NCBI GenBank assembly: GCA_022747635.1
Contig: JAKTNV010000024.1
Location: 7,469,303 to 7,533,302, forward strand
Source: Hetaerina americana
Taxonomy: Eukaryota > Arthropoda > Insecta > Odonata > Calopterygidae
Direction: 5' to 3'
Length of the DNA stretch: 64,000 bases
Shown here: positions 11,700 to 25,264 of the stretch, in pieces
Position numbering within the stretch: position 1 is the stretch's first letter
Layout: each line of letters begins with the position of its first letter
The notes under the pieces: model-generated
Seen by the model: only the letters and a program-made list of their open reading frames with translations
Database searches by the model: none
Told to the model about the DNA's origin: nothing
Program-made: the position numbers and the translations under genes

Positions 11700-12455
11700 A
11701 AACCGATCATCGTTGAGAGAAATATTTTCAATTATGTTTTAAAATTAATCAATTTTTTGGGAATGACTTAAGTCATCCATTAATATAATGATTACCTCCA
11801 CCATGGGGTAAATGTAATTGGACATATTTTAGACGACTCATATATAGAGATCCCCGTGAAGTAGTCGGTGCTTCAGTAACCCTTTTTGTGATTAAATATA
11901 TGTATATGTAACTAAATCATCGTTTAAGTTGAATTTTTTTAACCGACCAAGGATGGATGCCAGTTTTCCGATGAAGTGAACGTCATGCTTATTTAATTGC
12001 ATGTCTGATTGATTCGTATGTCAAGCATCATAGTTTCGGGGATCAGTGAAATTTCGATCGAAAAACAGAAAATGGTCATTAAGTAAGTAAAAATACTTGG
12101 GCATAAGGCAAATCGATCGAACTCTATTGAAGTTCTCTTTAGGAAAGGATTTTATCTATTGTGATACCTTATTCATTTATATCAAATCATAGATTGTAAG
12201 TTTAATAGCTTCAATATATTCATATTATGTATTATACAGTACAGGTATTATGCATTTTCTGAATGTTATCTTCCCCGCCAGAGATTTTTCCCAAAAATGT
12301 TTTGGCATACTTCGTCGAATTCACATTCATATTCTTTGTAATTCACCAAAGCAATACATATACTAACGGGGTCAGCTTCCATGTTTAATGAATACATTCG
12401 ATGAGATTACAATTAATTAATAGTACGTCAAATACATAGGTGCTAAAGCCTTTTG
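11700..12455. other. AT-rich intergenic DNA
   Basis: No gene seen. Short AT-rich palindromes only. Confidence 0.4.
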
Positions 12456-12459
12456 GAAA

Positions 12460-12965
12460 ATAAACGTCATCGGGCACAGAAGTTCGTACGCACGAACCCG
12501 ACGTTGTATCCGTCGCTTTTTCTTCCCCAAATTTCTATTGCACCCAACGCATGCCACCCCTTTCCATCTGGGCCATTCCCATCACCCAATCTGGGGCCAG
12601 CCCCGCCTCCGAAGACCCCAGCAAACAAGCCCACATGATAAAAGTGCTGAACAGGTTGTCCCCCTCCCATCTCGCGTTTTGTTTTTCTTCTTCCTCTCAA
12701 GGCAGGACTAAAAATAGTCGGAGAACTTGAAGAGGAGGTCGCAGTTCTCGCGTCACCAAATAGAGGAGAAGAGAGGGAGATGGATTAAGGAAAAACGAAA
12801 CGTTCTTCACTTGTTTCTGTGCTTTTTTTCTGTCTTTACGGGTGTCCACCACACCCTCCGCGAAAATTACATCGCGAGCAAAACGTCGCATCGCAACGAC
12901 GGCCGACGGAAAATGGGCCAAGTTCGCGAGACCACGCATCCTTCGCTTTCGAGCAGCATTTTAAA
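12460..12965. other. GC-richer patch, no supported gene
   Basis: Contains Pro/Arg-rich open frames on both strands (for example 12453-12638 plus, 12697-12939 minus) without family resemblance. Possibly an old exon cluster or regulatory island; not called as coding. Confidence 0.25.
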
Positions 12966-12969
12966 TCTA

Positions 12970-15900
12970 CCAATGTTTTCATATTTTACTCGGTCCAATC
13001 TCATACTCAAGAGTACCTATCATACTCTTATTGCTACGGCTAGTGTATGGGATACTTAATATTATAGTCGTATTTCGAAAGAAGAGCAAGTGCAACGAAG
13101 AGGAGCTCAATTTTTAAGACAATATTTGGATGAATTTAGTAGAGCCGCTTCATGTTTATGAGAGTTAACAATTGAGGGAATACCCACAGACCGCGGGTTG
13201 AATTATAAATTACATAATTCTTACACAAATGATATGCGGGCATCTTTTGTGAATACCATAAAGACGCATTACAAATCCCATCGTATTACGGTTGGAGATA
13301 ATGAATCTACCAAAAATTAAAATTATGAACTGAAGAAATGTCAGCTTCAAATCGTAATTTTTCCCGCTATGAACAATTATGGATCTGAATAAATATCGTC
13401 AGAGAGATAATTAGTTAGAGAAAGCAGCCTATTCTTCAGTATTCACCGTTCCATTCAGCTCTAGTTGTATCAGAACAACTGCTAGCATGCAACTAGTCTT
13501 TCATTCGTAGAGCACTAGTTGATTACCAGAGAGTGCAGTGCATGTTAAGGTGAGTGAAATAGGTGTTGTTTCCATCGTTGGATTTGTACGATTTCTCCAT
13601 TAGTTTTGAAATTTTAAGAACAAGTAAGTACAGTACATCATGCATAGCTAGAGGGGGAATCACCCTATGTCATATAATCTAGCGATGGATTACAGTGTAC
13701 CATGCATATGTACATTTCCTAACATGCAGTTTCTTCTCGAAAGAACCTTCGGAAATTGTTTTGCATATGGACGATGAGGACGACGACAGGGCATGAATGA
13801 TTGAAATTTACGGAGTAACTTCTCCGTGGCAATTTATTCCTCCCTTCGACACATTATAATAATTCCACGTTTGAAATTGCGGATAATTCCACGCTCGTTA
13901 CGGCCTAACAGTTGTTATTTTCGCTCAGGAACATTTCGATGAAAAAAGACAACCAGTAAGATGCATTGCCAAAATGAAACGAACTAAGGACAATAAAACT
14001 ACGAAAAATTCTGAGACCGGCCTTCTGAAAGCTAGTGCGGCTATAAAAAAAGGTTTAAACAACCCTCTGCCACAAAAGATTTGGTATTCTCACCAAAATC
14101 GCTGAGTATACTTTGTGGGCAAAACCAGCAACATATCATGTGCGAGGAAGCTTGGTTTTGATTAGTATGAGGTAAGATACGTCAATTCTCGGAGAAGTTA
14201 GTTTTCACGAACTTCTTAAACATCCACTAAATCAATTTTCAAAGCTTGCCAATTCATCCTGCCGCGAACAAATGTTCAGTGTTGTAATATCTTAATGTAT
14301 ACCTTATAAATAAAAATTCCTTCAAACTACCCTCATTCAGGGTGTTCAAACTACAGTAGATTTCATCACTCCAACGTCAGCCTTTTTGGATACTCTTTTG
14401 AATGAAATATCAACAAAAAATGTATTTTTGCGAAAGACATTTTAGCGCTGTATTACAAGGGAAAACAATTATCCCGTCTTATTTTAGATGCATTGAAATT
14501 CATTTTTATTAACATGCACTGCCATTCAAAATACCTTAATTTAAATATATTTTTCTCTTTCAAGTAGTATAGATACATTTAAACGGGAGGATGCTCCGTC
14601 CCACTCACATAGTTGACTCACATTATAAGTATTGTATTCCACTATTTGTATACACCTAGGTGGAACGCCAAATATCCTCAATGATGTAATTTTCCTGGTA
14701 AAAGTTTTTAAGTTACTGTTAATACCTCCTCGGAATGATTCTTTGCATATAATCCAAAGATGAATCGTGAGGCGTATTGCCTACATTAACTATTACTAGT
14801 GAAATTTAAATTTACACTCGGTATTTATTATGATATTTTGCTAGAATTATAGTGATTTTGCCCAAATTGATAGATATTTTCTGAAAATGATAGTGATATG
14901 TTAATGCGTAATACGAATGGGATACATTAGATCCCTCGAATTTGCATGCTCTATATACTCAAGATTTTAATGGAATTACCTTATTTTGCCATCTCTAAAT
15001 TGAAAATAACGTTAACCATGACTAAAGGCATTTTCGAGTTTGTATCATCAAACGATTCCAAGATCGTAGGCCACTCAGGGTACAACTCCATAAATTAAGG
15101 CAAATGATGATTTTGAAATATTTAGAATACACTGATGGAATGAACTTATATTTTCATTTAGAAAAGTTGGAGGTCTGACCGAATGTTAAAACTTGTTCAT
15201 TACAAAACCAAAATTCTGGTTATATATTTTATTTACTGAAAATACAACAGACGGATCACATAACTAAAAAAATTACCTTGAAATATTTTATTTGTTTGTG
15301 ACAAGTCAGAATCTGTTTGTAATTCAGGCTAAGATTGAAAGAGAGTAAATAAAATGAATAATTACATTTTTTAGTGTAAACAACAAAATAAAGTTTGACC
15401 AATACAATTAAGTTTTGTATTATTCATTTAAGTTTCAATAAAGAATATCATTTACTAGAATCATAATAATACGTATGACTTCTCTAACTACCGAGTTCAA
15501 AGCGTTGTTTTCATCGAATTTTAATGAAGATGCGTATTCTTCTGTTGCACATACGAGTAAGAAATGCTTATTTCGTTTTTATTAAGTAAGTACCACAATA
15601 CTATTTGATTACATTTATTAATGCTCACTATAATAGAACGCTTTTCAATTTCTTACGAATAGTAGCATTAAGGACACCGCACAAAGCTTTTAAATGTGAC
15701 CACGTACTTCGCAATTGCTCTTGATTTCAAGCTATATAATATAATACAAGTGATAATTGAACTTAATCGCAATCTTGATCAAAGTTCACAAAAACGATGA
15801 AGTTTTCATTCTTCTAGAAAATCATAAAAATAATCTATAGTGCCGATTGGCACCAAGAAAAAACTTAAGGCATATGATGTACTTTTAGCACATTTGACCT

Positions 15901-16500
15901 TTTCAAACGGATTAATTTACTTTCTATTAAGAGATGTAACAAAATCAAACATGTATACCCTTGTTAACTGTTCTTCATAATTAATGAGTGATAATGTAAA
16001 ATTAATTAACTTCCCTCGACCAAAAATTCGATTATTTAGACATTAATTAGGCCCTTAATGAACTTTAAAATAGCGTGCTTCTGCGCGAAAAACATCAAAG
16101 GAAAATCGTATATAAACAATTAAATAAAATTTTGGAATTATCGAAAAATTTGATTTTAATTATGAGTTGTCATTTTTATTGCGTCAAAAATATTTATGTT
16201 TCTTCTCTATTCATCCTTTTCCAGTGATTTCCATCCTAGTTTAGATGAGTAGGGATTGTTGAGAGACGCTTTCGTATTTCGGAAAAATTATGGCAACTCT
16301 GATTCGCAAGAAATTTCAGTCGATAACCATCCCTTGAGATAATTCCGTTCTTGGATGCAGATATTCCCCTCAGCGTGATATCTGAAGGTCAATTAGTTGA
16401 GTCGAACATGGTCCCACTGCCGATCCACGAGCGTCCCATGCACGAGAACCTTCCGTAAAAAATTGCGAGTTGGGGAGGAGCAAAATCAAGCACTGACATC
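12970..16500. other. 3.5 kb AT-rich gene desert
   Basis: No open frame of note on either strand, no transposon termini, no tRNA-like box. A GTGAGT donor-like site after 'GCATGTTAAG' near 13550 is not tied to any coding frame. Confidence 0.45.
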
Positions 16501-16504
16501 TTGT

Positions 16505-16900
16505 AGTGGAGGTCGTTACCCTACCCCTGAATTTGGCCTCCTGAAAAATAAATAATTACGCTGGAGATGAGGAGCACGTCGAGAAAAAAAATATCAACAC
16601 ACATCAGAGAGGCAGAGACTGAGCAACCAGACAAGGACGTGTATTCCCTGCTCCCCCTTCCACGAGACCTCCCAAGGTTCTTGGCCCGAGTGATTTCGTA
16701 TTCGCCATAAAAATCCCAACAGCTTCCGGAGGTGTGTCTACCTGTGAAATACAGATCCAGTCCGTGAAAAACGTTTTTTTTTCTCTTTTGATTTCGAGGG
16801 CTTCCTTCCGCACGAGAGCCCAAACTGGTTTCCCATTCTAAATCACCCAACCAGGCGACTCGAAACGGCGACATCACGGAAACTCGACACTATTTTATTC
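16505..16900 (-). other. GC-richer patch with a 118-codon minus frame
   Basis: The minus strand is open over 16521-16877 with short Gly/Arg/Ser-rich product and a Cys-Trp-containing middle; two minus frames overlap. Nothing in it resembles a known domain. Could be a repeat fragment. Confidence 0.2.
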
Positions 16901-19900
16901 AAACAACAGTCTTCTTAAGGATGCATGGATGTAGATTGGGAATTTTAAAAAGTGTGACTCGCGATTCTCCAAATTCCTAGCGTGCCTAATAGCTTGAACA
17001 ACAAGTTTCGAGGTGACTCCTCTTCAACTAGATATGCTACTACGATCTGAAGAGAAAAACCGTAATGCGGAGTTATGAAATTCGATTACATATTCAAGGG
17101 ATTGGATATTAAAACATCTAGCCTATTTTTCACTTATTCTAAATTATTGCCTCAATAAAGCTGTCGGCAATAATAATTCAAGTTCAAAACTAATTCTGGT
17201 CTAAAAATACTCATAATGAGGTTGGAGCAAAAGTTCTCTAGTTTTTGTCAAATTCGCAATATCCAATATACCCCTATAGAATATCGAATATTCGGGGAAC
17301 ATCAAACAAAACGCATTGTGCTTTGAAAAATTTGAACCAAAATTAATTGCGTGCCAAGTCACAGGATAAGAGCAAATAAATCCTGCCAAATTATACAAAT
17401 TAAATTACAATAATTCGAAGGAATATTTGGTTGATAGATCCCGTCCATGCCTTCCGTGATGTATTGGCGGATTTTCAACGACTGCTTTTAATTCTGGAAG
17501 CCAGTAACAAGTTCTGGCTTCCAGAATTCCATTATTTCTTATCTAGTTAAGCACTCTTTTAGTAAAAAATACGTTCATGTTGAGCAACTTTATCATCGCC
17601 TATAAACCTCTAAGACGTTTATGACCAGGGAAAATCAAGGGTTCAAAACCATGAAAACAAATGAATTCGAATTCTGATCAGTGCCGCGGAGATGAGTTAC
17701 GCTATCAACGGTACAAACCATACTAGTGAAAGTAATGGTGATTGAAATATTTATGGTAAGTAATTAATGTTCAACTGGGGATTAATCGCATTTCTTTCCG
17801 TGCCCATTAGGCCAATGGACCAAAAGGATTATTTCATGAAGAGATCACTGATCACAGGCAATTTATTCCTTGGCATTTATTACAGGACAGTGTCGTTAGC
17901 CACACATATCGCTTGGCCAAGGGGACATTAAATCTAATTCGCAATTTCTTCATGAGAAATTACTGCTTTTACCCACCGCCACACAAATCAGAAGATTTAA
18001 ACTTTCTTAATTTCTTTAACTATAAACCGGGCTGGGCCTTTGCCTTATTCTGTAATGCTGGAGCGAAATACGATTATAATTTGTCCAAGAGGTAGTTATT
18101 TTTCAAAAATAAGATGCGTGCACTTCAAATTAACAATTCTGCCGAATGAATTGAGAAATTAAAGTTTCTCTCTCCACTATGAAAAAGAAAAACAACATTT
18201 CTGAAAGGATTAACATTAAATATCTTTCAATCATCTACGCCTATTATATGTGTATGCTATATACACGCCGACCTAGACCTTCTACCAGTCATTTCCATGG
18301 ATAAAAACAACGTCGAAATAAATTATCCAGTTTTAATATCATAAGCTAGTAACAAGTCTCAACATTCGGCGCTATTGTCATTTATGCATTGAATTTTATA
18401 AGTCTCCGTCGCTTGCTCTGTATTCACCACGTAAAGGGCCCCAGTTTTTTTCACCCGTTGGCATTGAGAAGTCGTTCGAATATTGTAAGTAGATATTTGG
18501 AATCTCTCAAGTAACTTCTTGCAACTTACTCGTCTCGAGCTCACCCCAGTCTCAAGGTCGCTTATCCCACTCGCATTTTTTATCGCAGCTGATACCATTT
18601 AATAAATGCCTTAATGCGCCTTCCATGGTCAGGAATATAATGTTGTGATTGAAGAAACTCACATCTTCCTTCCTCAAGAGACTGAATACACAAAATTAAC
18701 CTCCAGGTTGTAGATGAATCGCAAACAGTTCCAGGATCTTATCACATCCAGACAGAGTTAAGGGCTTTCGCGGGAGTCCTTGATGACTCTCCACGACTCA
18801 TTTCCATTAATAATCTTTAAATGTGTCTGAAATGCCTTCCTATTTAAGTCAGCGATGCAAGGCGCATCTAAAACCTCGCTTTAGATTATACATGGACGCG
18901 TGAAATAAATGCAACGCTGATGATCGGTAAAATGCGACGATAATATTCTCTCTAGCATTGTTATTGGACTTTCGAAGGAGGGAATGAAAGTAATAGATAA
19001 ACTCACTTCTTTCCCCACCTAAATTTGACTGAAAAAACATTCGAATTTTTCACAAACCCAGTTATTCACTCTTTCGCCATCTAAAAAAATCAACTCTATA
19101 AAGATGTAAATTTAAAACCAGCTCAGCCTAGACATAATTTATTTTTCATATATCAACCTTAACCTGTTTTAATGCCTAAAAAATAAGCTCCATGTGTCTC
19201 AACTTTTAAGTGGAAACCTTTCACAGGGATATTTCGGATATTGATTTTTATTTCGTTTTCTGCCGCAAATTCCACTAACTTTCTTTTTAAAATATACCCC
19301 TTTGGAAGTGCTTTGAAATTCCTATTGTTATCGAATCCTGATGTGGAATATAGAAGATTAATAGTTTTGAATTTCATGACATTAATTTGAATCCTTCTGA
19401 CGCAAAAACAATACGTAGAACGATTCATCAGGGTCGCTTTAATTGTAATCAACATTTTTTTAAATTTTACTTAACGTTATCAAAAGAGTCAAACTGAGAA
19501 TTACGAAGCATTTTCTGTCGTAAAGGAGTTGAGAGCGGCACTTGATAGGCTTGAATTATTTTTTAATTCGAAGCCCTATACCATCAACAATCAAAGTTTG
19601 TAATTGTAGCTTAAATACTATTCTTGAGTTTAAAAATCTGATCTATCAGTTTAACCAGAAAATGGAAGTAAAGCCTTGCAAAACTATAAGTGAAAAAACT
19701 GCCCACTGCAAGAAAAACAAATATTTCTTGCGATCATTTAAAATAAAAATCATTCGATACACACTGAACCTTTATACGGAAAGACACCGTTACGATATAT
19801 GGCGACTTCGCACTATCCAAAACAACTCCTCTTCGAGTCCCTGGTTAGGAACTAGGAGATCGATTAAGAGTCCAAAATATAAATTATGCATGCATAACAA

Positions 19901-19990
19901 ACAATTTTATATTATAGGTATTTTTAAGAGCATTCAACCGGTTAAGGTACGTATTGGATGGACACAGCCCATACGGTTGTACGGCAATAC
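16900..19990. other. AT-rich intergenic DNA with one clean hairpin
   Basis: Apart from the 15-bp hairpin at 17490-17528, no structured element was seen. Minus-strand frames at 18359-18598 and 19159-19455 are open for 79 and 98 codons but lack recognisable domains; the AT-rich composition makes chance frames likely. Confidence 0.35.
17490..17528. repeat. Perfect 15-bp hairpin
   Basis: AATTCTGGAAGCCAG (17490-17504), a nine-base loop, then the exact reverse complement (17514-17528). Isolated; no T-run follows and no gene is adjacent. Confidence 0.9.
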
Positions 19991-20215
19991 ATTTCCTTGC
20001 CTCTCCTAACAAAAAGGCAACCTGGCATCGGACACTGCGGTCAGCCCCTCTTCAGTTCCGTAACTTTTTGCCATTCTTCATTCCATCCAACATGCCTATC
20101 CTATTCCTTCCCCTTCCTCGTTCGCCTAACATTCTCCCCTCTATCACAACTTCAACAACTTCTTCCTCCCTTCATTCCATCCAATATGCCTATCCTATTC
20201 ATTGCTACGTTACTT
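19990..20215 (-). mobile_element. 3' end fragment of the resident LINE family
   Basis: On the minus strand this resembles the last ~230 bp of the 38-41 kb element: both share, read on the plus strand, a pattern of CTCTCCTAAC ... CAGCCCCTCTTC ... TTCATTCCATCCAAC ... CCTATCCTATTCC ... CTCTATCACA. It is a 5'-truncated insertion, typical of target-primed reverse transcription. Confidence 0.45.
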
Positions 20216-20422
20216 AGTTCAGATAATTATGCACATAGTTAACTTCGATAACAACTTCTCAGGTTTAATCGTTACTATGCGGAAGAGTGTCACCATGAAC
20301 ATTCACTTCATTATAGCCTGCCCATTCTACAACCAACCCCTTAGTATTATTCTTGTGGTTCAACCAGGTGATTAGGTTTACAGGCACAACCAAGATTAGT
20401 AGAATTTTACCATGTTATAACA

Positions 20423-20429
20423 TCATCAG
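20423..20429 (-). ncRNA. Degenerate hammerhead-like core
   Basis: Reverse strand CTGATGA is followed by a self-complementary TGTTATAACA, then GGTAAA in the place of GAAA. The CUGANGA box is intact but the GAAA box is mutated, so any ribozyme is probably dead. Listed because similar motifs recur in the window. Confidence 0.3.
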
Positions 20430-20737
20430 AAGATAGATATGCTTCAAACGTGCGTAAGCAGTTGATCTTATAGTTTTAGGGCGCGATTAAATCGCAAAAG
20501 GTTTTCATGAGATATGAGCCTTTTTTACTTCAATCTTTTCAGAAGGAAAAAATATGAAAAATGAAAAAGGAAAAACATTCTCAATCGGAGCTCTTCCATC
20601 AAAATTTTCATGTCCGTCATTTGTGACGCCTGCTTATAAAATATTCTCCAAAGCGTTTAACCAAGAAAATCATAGCCATCAACCCGAGTTGATTAAGATA
20701 GGTGACTGCTCTGAAATGCAAGCAAAACGGAAGGAAG

Positions 20738-20868
20738 TAGATTCCAAAGAAACTGCAGGAGATTCCGCAACAGTAACTTTCAACGGAGTCATCCTCTAAT
20801 ATGCATTTCAATGCAACAATTTCAGAGTAAAAATCCCTCAATGTCCGGTCGAGTGCTTTAGCTTTAGC
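20738..20868 (-). mobile_element. tRNA-derived SINE, minus copy (B box deleted)
   Basis: Read on the minus strand: AGCTAAAGCACTCGACCGG (tRNA-like head), GAGGGATTTTTACTC, CTGAAATTGTTGCATTGAAA, GGATGACTCCGTTGAAAG, TTACTGTTGCGGAATCTCC and a final TTTCTTTGGAAT. The block that would hold the B box is missing compared with the plus copy next to it. Head-to-head with that copy. Confidence 0.65.
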
Positions 20869-20890
20869 TAATTTCAGATTTTAATAGGAT

Positions 20891-21000
20891 GCCTAGATAG
20901 TTTAACTGGCTAAAGCAATCGACCGGAATTTAGGGATCCGGGTTCGAATCCCGGTCGAGGCGAATGATTTTTACATTCTGAAATTGTTGCATTGGAACAA
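20891..21000 (+). mobile_element. tRNA-derived SINE head with A and B boxes
   Basis: A 71-nt tRNA-like fold is visible at 20891-20961: acceptor GCCTAGA with TCGAGGC (6 of 7 pairs), D arm GTTT/AAGC, T arm CCGGG/CCCGG around TTCGAAT. The B box GGTTCGAATCC is perfect, but the anticodon stem is poor (ATCGA against TTAGG) and no proper anticodon loop forms. The tRNA-like part continues into a non-tRNA body (ATTCTGAAATTGTTGCATTG) shared with the minus copy at 20738-20868, so this is a Pol III SINE, not a tRNA gene. Confidence 0.7.
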
Positions 21001-24000
21001 AGCAGCTTCATTTTGACCGCCATTGGTCCGGAAGCTTTTTCCTTTATCTGGTTCACGATAGAAAAAATCTGTCCTGTGCCAAAAACAAGTTTGTAACAGA
21101 GGGGCTTGATGCACAATAAACACCATGGTCGCACTAGACTTGGACTGGACAGGGAATAGTAGAGGATAACCTTTGACAATTTGAAGAAATCCGACCCATC
21201 GAATTCGGGACCTAATCACGTGAATATACTTATATATTTAAGGGGTGTCCCTTCTCTTCCGATCCGTCCCCCGCAGCACTTCCCCCCGGCCGAGGGGACA
21301 GGCAATCCCAGTTTCTTCCTTGATTCGTTCCGAAGGCTATCGCAGCCAACCTCACTAACTGCCATCCCTGACTACCTGCCTCCTCTACCCCAACTTTCCT
21401 GTGGGCGATAATACACGCGCCAAGAGCCATCGAGGAAGGAAGACACAAGGCCACCGAGGGATATCTCGCTGGCGATTCGAAGGGGAGGGGCGGGAAGTGT
21501 TTTTTTTACAATGGGTGACGGACTTACGAGTCCGTGTGCGATTGTTTGTGTAAGCGTCGGTGGCTTGAGTGGGAGGGGCGAGGTTGGAGGAATCCGGTGT
21601 GTTACCTGTAGGCGGTAGGATGAATGGCAATAGGGGAGACCGGAAGGTTTGCCTGCTGGTGGCCTGGAAATCAAGTGAGCATTATCGGCTAGGGGTTAGT
21701 AAGGAGCTTAAACGTTTCAGGAAGCAAGACCCCGACTCGCCGGTTAATTTGACATTCCTCAAGGGCTACGTCCTAATGAGCGATTATTCAGATTCCCAAA
21801 CTCGTCCTGAATGGGCGTCTGACTACCCAAATAGAATGTGACCCCGCAGCACATTATTCAATTTCAAGTCCCAGCTATGTCTTAGTGTACGACTAATGGT
21901 CTTCCGAAATGCCCTAATGTGACCTCGCACCAACTATGACGTCTTTGAGAAGAGATCACGCGCATTTGAATGTCTTTGGCTTGAAAATGTATCATTTTTT
22001 ATGATTTCGCGATGCTCCATCATTTATTGAAGGGGCCCACACTCCTACTCATCATTTTCGCGGACGGAAGCAAAGGGTTTGAAAATGTTCTCCGTTAAAT
22101 CACATTTGAGACCAAACCATAACAATCTAGAATTATTATCAAAAGTATTTCCTGGGAGCACCAGCCTATATGGTTTCTAAGTTTATAAATAACTACGGTT
22201 GAGAGAAGCATACTTATATACGTTTATCTACTACGCATCATGTCCTTGTCATCTGAATAAAGCGATGGTTTAATCTGTAATACGTGTGTTCTAACAAAGT
22301 GATATCGAAATATCAGGGGAACCATAAAGTTGTCTAACGTGATAAATACTATAATTTAGAAATTGATCGAAATATAAGGCAGTCAATACAACTGAGGCAA
22401 TAAAAAGGATGTAAAGAACCTAATTTGAATTTGAATTGCATCGGATGATGAAAGATAAAGAGATTAGAGAGAGTGCCCTATCAAGCATTGGACTAAACAT
22501 TATGCAGCCGAAATTCGACGAAAACTCAAGCTTAACACGAATCTCTTGACCCAGAAACGCTAGGCACTTTGGCGAAGTGACATAATTACCGAATCCGATT
22601 CGACCAGTGGGGGGGGGAAGAAGATACTTGTACAGTATCCGAGGGACTTATAGGCCAGACAAATCGCAGAAATAAAATACCACAGTCCTAATAATTTATG
22701 ATGCACCGGAAAAGTCGAAACTTAAGTTTACTGCAGTTTCCGATTTAATTAGAATCAATTTATGGCAAATCGGTCTGTGAATTTGGTTTTTTTTTCAGGA
22801 GAGAAATTTCATATTGTACAAAATCGGGGTTGTCCCTAATCCGAATTGTTTTGATAACTGTGCCGATTACCAGAATCTATTTCGTCATAAAAGTGACATC
22901 TGTGATTGGGTGATATCCCTAATATAAATTACCGGATGGCAGTGGAAAACATTATTAGGAATAAAACGTGTTTTGGAGATTTTTATGAGGAACTTAGGTC
23001 CAAGTTCTAATACCATCTAATTTTGTCTAGGAATTGGGATTAGATAGAAATATGCAGTTGAGCGCGGGCAGTCCTTATGAAAACAAGAAACCGACCACAA
23101 GTTTAGATTTCACGCTCCAATGAATTTCTATGGGCACAGTGACGATTAAATTAAGAACAACTGAAAAAAATCATTCATTCATAAAATGCTCCCTCATTGC
23201 TCGATTTTACAGGTGCATTCGTTTGTATACCACAGGTGTTTTTTTGAACTTTGGTCGTCTCCCGTTCTTTTGCAGATTTTTGCGGCGATTGCTCATTGTT
23301 ATTAAGCAAGCCCGATCTCGAATAATCCAGACACCACAGTAAGACGTTATTGCGAAGAGCTATTAATGTTCGACGAGAGTTACAAATTATGCTTTTCAAT
23401 CACTCTTCGACGTGTTACATCCGCGCAAAAACAATGACCATCACTCCGAAGGTCGGTTTCAAACGTGGGAACATACAACCTATAGCGATTAAGACCCCGT
23501 ATTGGAAGCTCAGCGTAAGATTCTTCTCCTCGTTTCCATTCTTTCCTCACCACACATTGTTCCCCAGATAATACCCACGGACATTACAGGGTCTGGGTTA
23601 AGTTCTTGCTGCCGGAGGTAAAATGGAGGTGGCGATAATGGCCTATAGTACCATGAAACAAAAAGGTGCAAGACTATAAAGATGCCATGATGTATACTAC
23701 CACCTGTTTCAACTCATATGTAAAAAATATTAGATGTGAAATCTAATCATTCACAAAGTTACTGAGTTTATTTTAATTATCACCACTTCCGGAAGTATAT
23801 TATACTGAAAATAAAAATATTTAGACTGACGGCTCTTCGCTAAATTCATATTGTGAAAAAACTTGAAATCAATATCGTGAACATGAGTACATTAAAGTAT
23901 TGAACATTCAATTTAAAGCATAAATATTTTGATTGATATGGTTTTAACGTACATCGCAATATGTAAAAAAGAACACTTCTAGGAAATAGTGTGAGTGAAA

Positions 24001-25135
24001 TAGGAGATATTTCCTCAGAATTCCATTTAACTCCCACGGAAGTTTCTCATACGGCGCTCAGAAGATATTCATTATTTCCCAAAAAGCACAATAAGTTATT
24101 TCGCCTCCTATTGTATTAATTATAACATTAATATTTACATTAGTGTTTAAAGGAGATAAAAATTTTTTTCTACATCACACTCAAGATTATCTACACAATG
24201 GCACATGGAAAAATATACCAAGATATTTATTCACATCTGTAGCTGTGTTCGAGCAAAATATGTCAGTCTACCGAAGAGTAGAAACCAGAGAATAATCCAC
24301 ATGCACAACCAAATGCCTGCGGATAATGCAATTGGGAATTGGGACTAAAGGTGACGCGACAGTTTGTTGAGCCTCGTGAGGGCGAGAGAGAGAGAAAAGG
24401 AGGAAAAAAATTCAAAGAAGGCCGCTTAGCAGGATCCAAGGACGCGCGAAATGTTTGGCAAAACTTGTACACACCTGATATATTTATTTGGCGAGGATGG
24501 GGTTGGGGAGGAGAAGAGGGAGTCACGGTTGGGGGTTGTGGTAAGGGGATGGTGGGGGATTGTGAGGGGAGGGATGGTTGATTCCAGTGAATGACCCCGA
24601 GTCGAGGCCGCTGGTATGTTAGGCGCCATCACTACGGTCGCAGGCTGAATAAAACAAAACGCTCCAAGGACAATGTCAATAGGAGACCTGGGGGTTTGGA
24701 ATCGGGGAACTCACACCCACCGCCACTCATGTGCTCTCCTCTCCCCGACCGATGTCTTCCCCCTCCCACTCTATCAGGCGGAAAATCGATTAATTTTTTT
24801 GCGAACCGGTACCATAGATCAAGAGAATCGGCTACTTCCTGAATAATCTCTACTTCGGGGCGATCAAAGAGTCTTCTCGTAAACTGAGGAATTCCTTTCG
24901 TCGAGTTAGTTCAAATTTAGCAGGAGTGGCACATGCCCGGTCCTTGTAATCGCGCGGCAAAAATACATCCCGAGATGAAGAGTGACTTACTATATTGCAA
25001 TCCTTAACGCACGGTGGCAGTTACTTTTTAATGATATTTTTTTAAATGTTTCTTCGAGCTTTCACACGTAATAAATGAGCTATTCTGATGCGCCAAACGC
25101 CAAAGTTCTTGAGAAATTAAAATCCTACAATAACA
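21000..25135. other. Intergenic DNA with two GC-richer patches
   Basis: 21240-21700 and 24340-24800 are GC-richer and carry overlapping, low-complexity open frames (up to 100 codons) on both strands without recognised domains. The rest is AT-rich with a G9 run near 22610. No transposon ends recognised. Confidence 0.35.
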
Positions 25136-25142
25136 GTCTTCT

Positions 25143-25261
25143 ATTGAATAAATGAAAAAACTCCAATAGCCGTAAACAGTTTACTGTCATTAGCCAAAAC
25201 TATACCATACTATAGCCAAAAACTGTTTACGGCTATAAGAGTTTTTTTCATTTATTCAATA
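25143..25261. repeat. Foldback hairpin with ~40-bp arms
   Basis: Left arm 25143-25182 (ATTGAATAAATGAAAAAACT...) and right arm 25220-25261 are inverted copies differing at about two positions and one T-run length, with a 37-base loop that itself repeats TAGCCAAAA. Looks like a small foldback MITE; a flanking duplication was not clear. Confidence 0.85.
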
Positions 25262-25264
25262 TTA

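Noticed and set aside
13530..13560. 5'UTR exon with a GTGAGT donor
   Set aside because: A lone donor-like site; no coding frame, promoter or acceptor partner could be tied to it.
18359..19455. Minus-strand genes at 18359-18598 and 19159-19455
   Set aside because: Open frames of 79 and 98 codons without recognised domains or splice context; length is within chance for this amount of DNA.
20891..20961. tRNA gene on the plus strand
   Set aside because: Acceptor, D and T arms fold, but the anticodon stem fails and the sequence continues into a body shared with other dispersed copies, so it is a SINE head.
21569..21841. 90-codon gene on the plus strand
   Set aside because: No ATG start (GTG), overlapped by equally long frames on the other strand, no domain.
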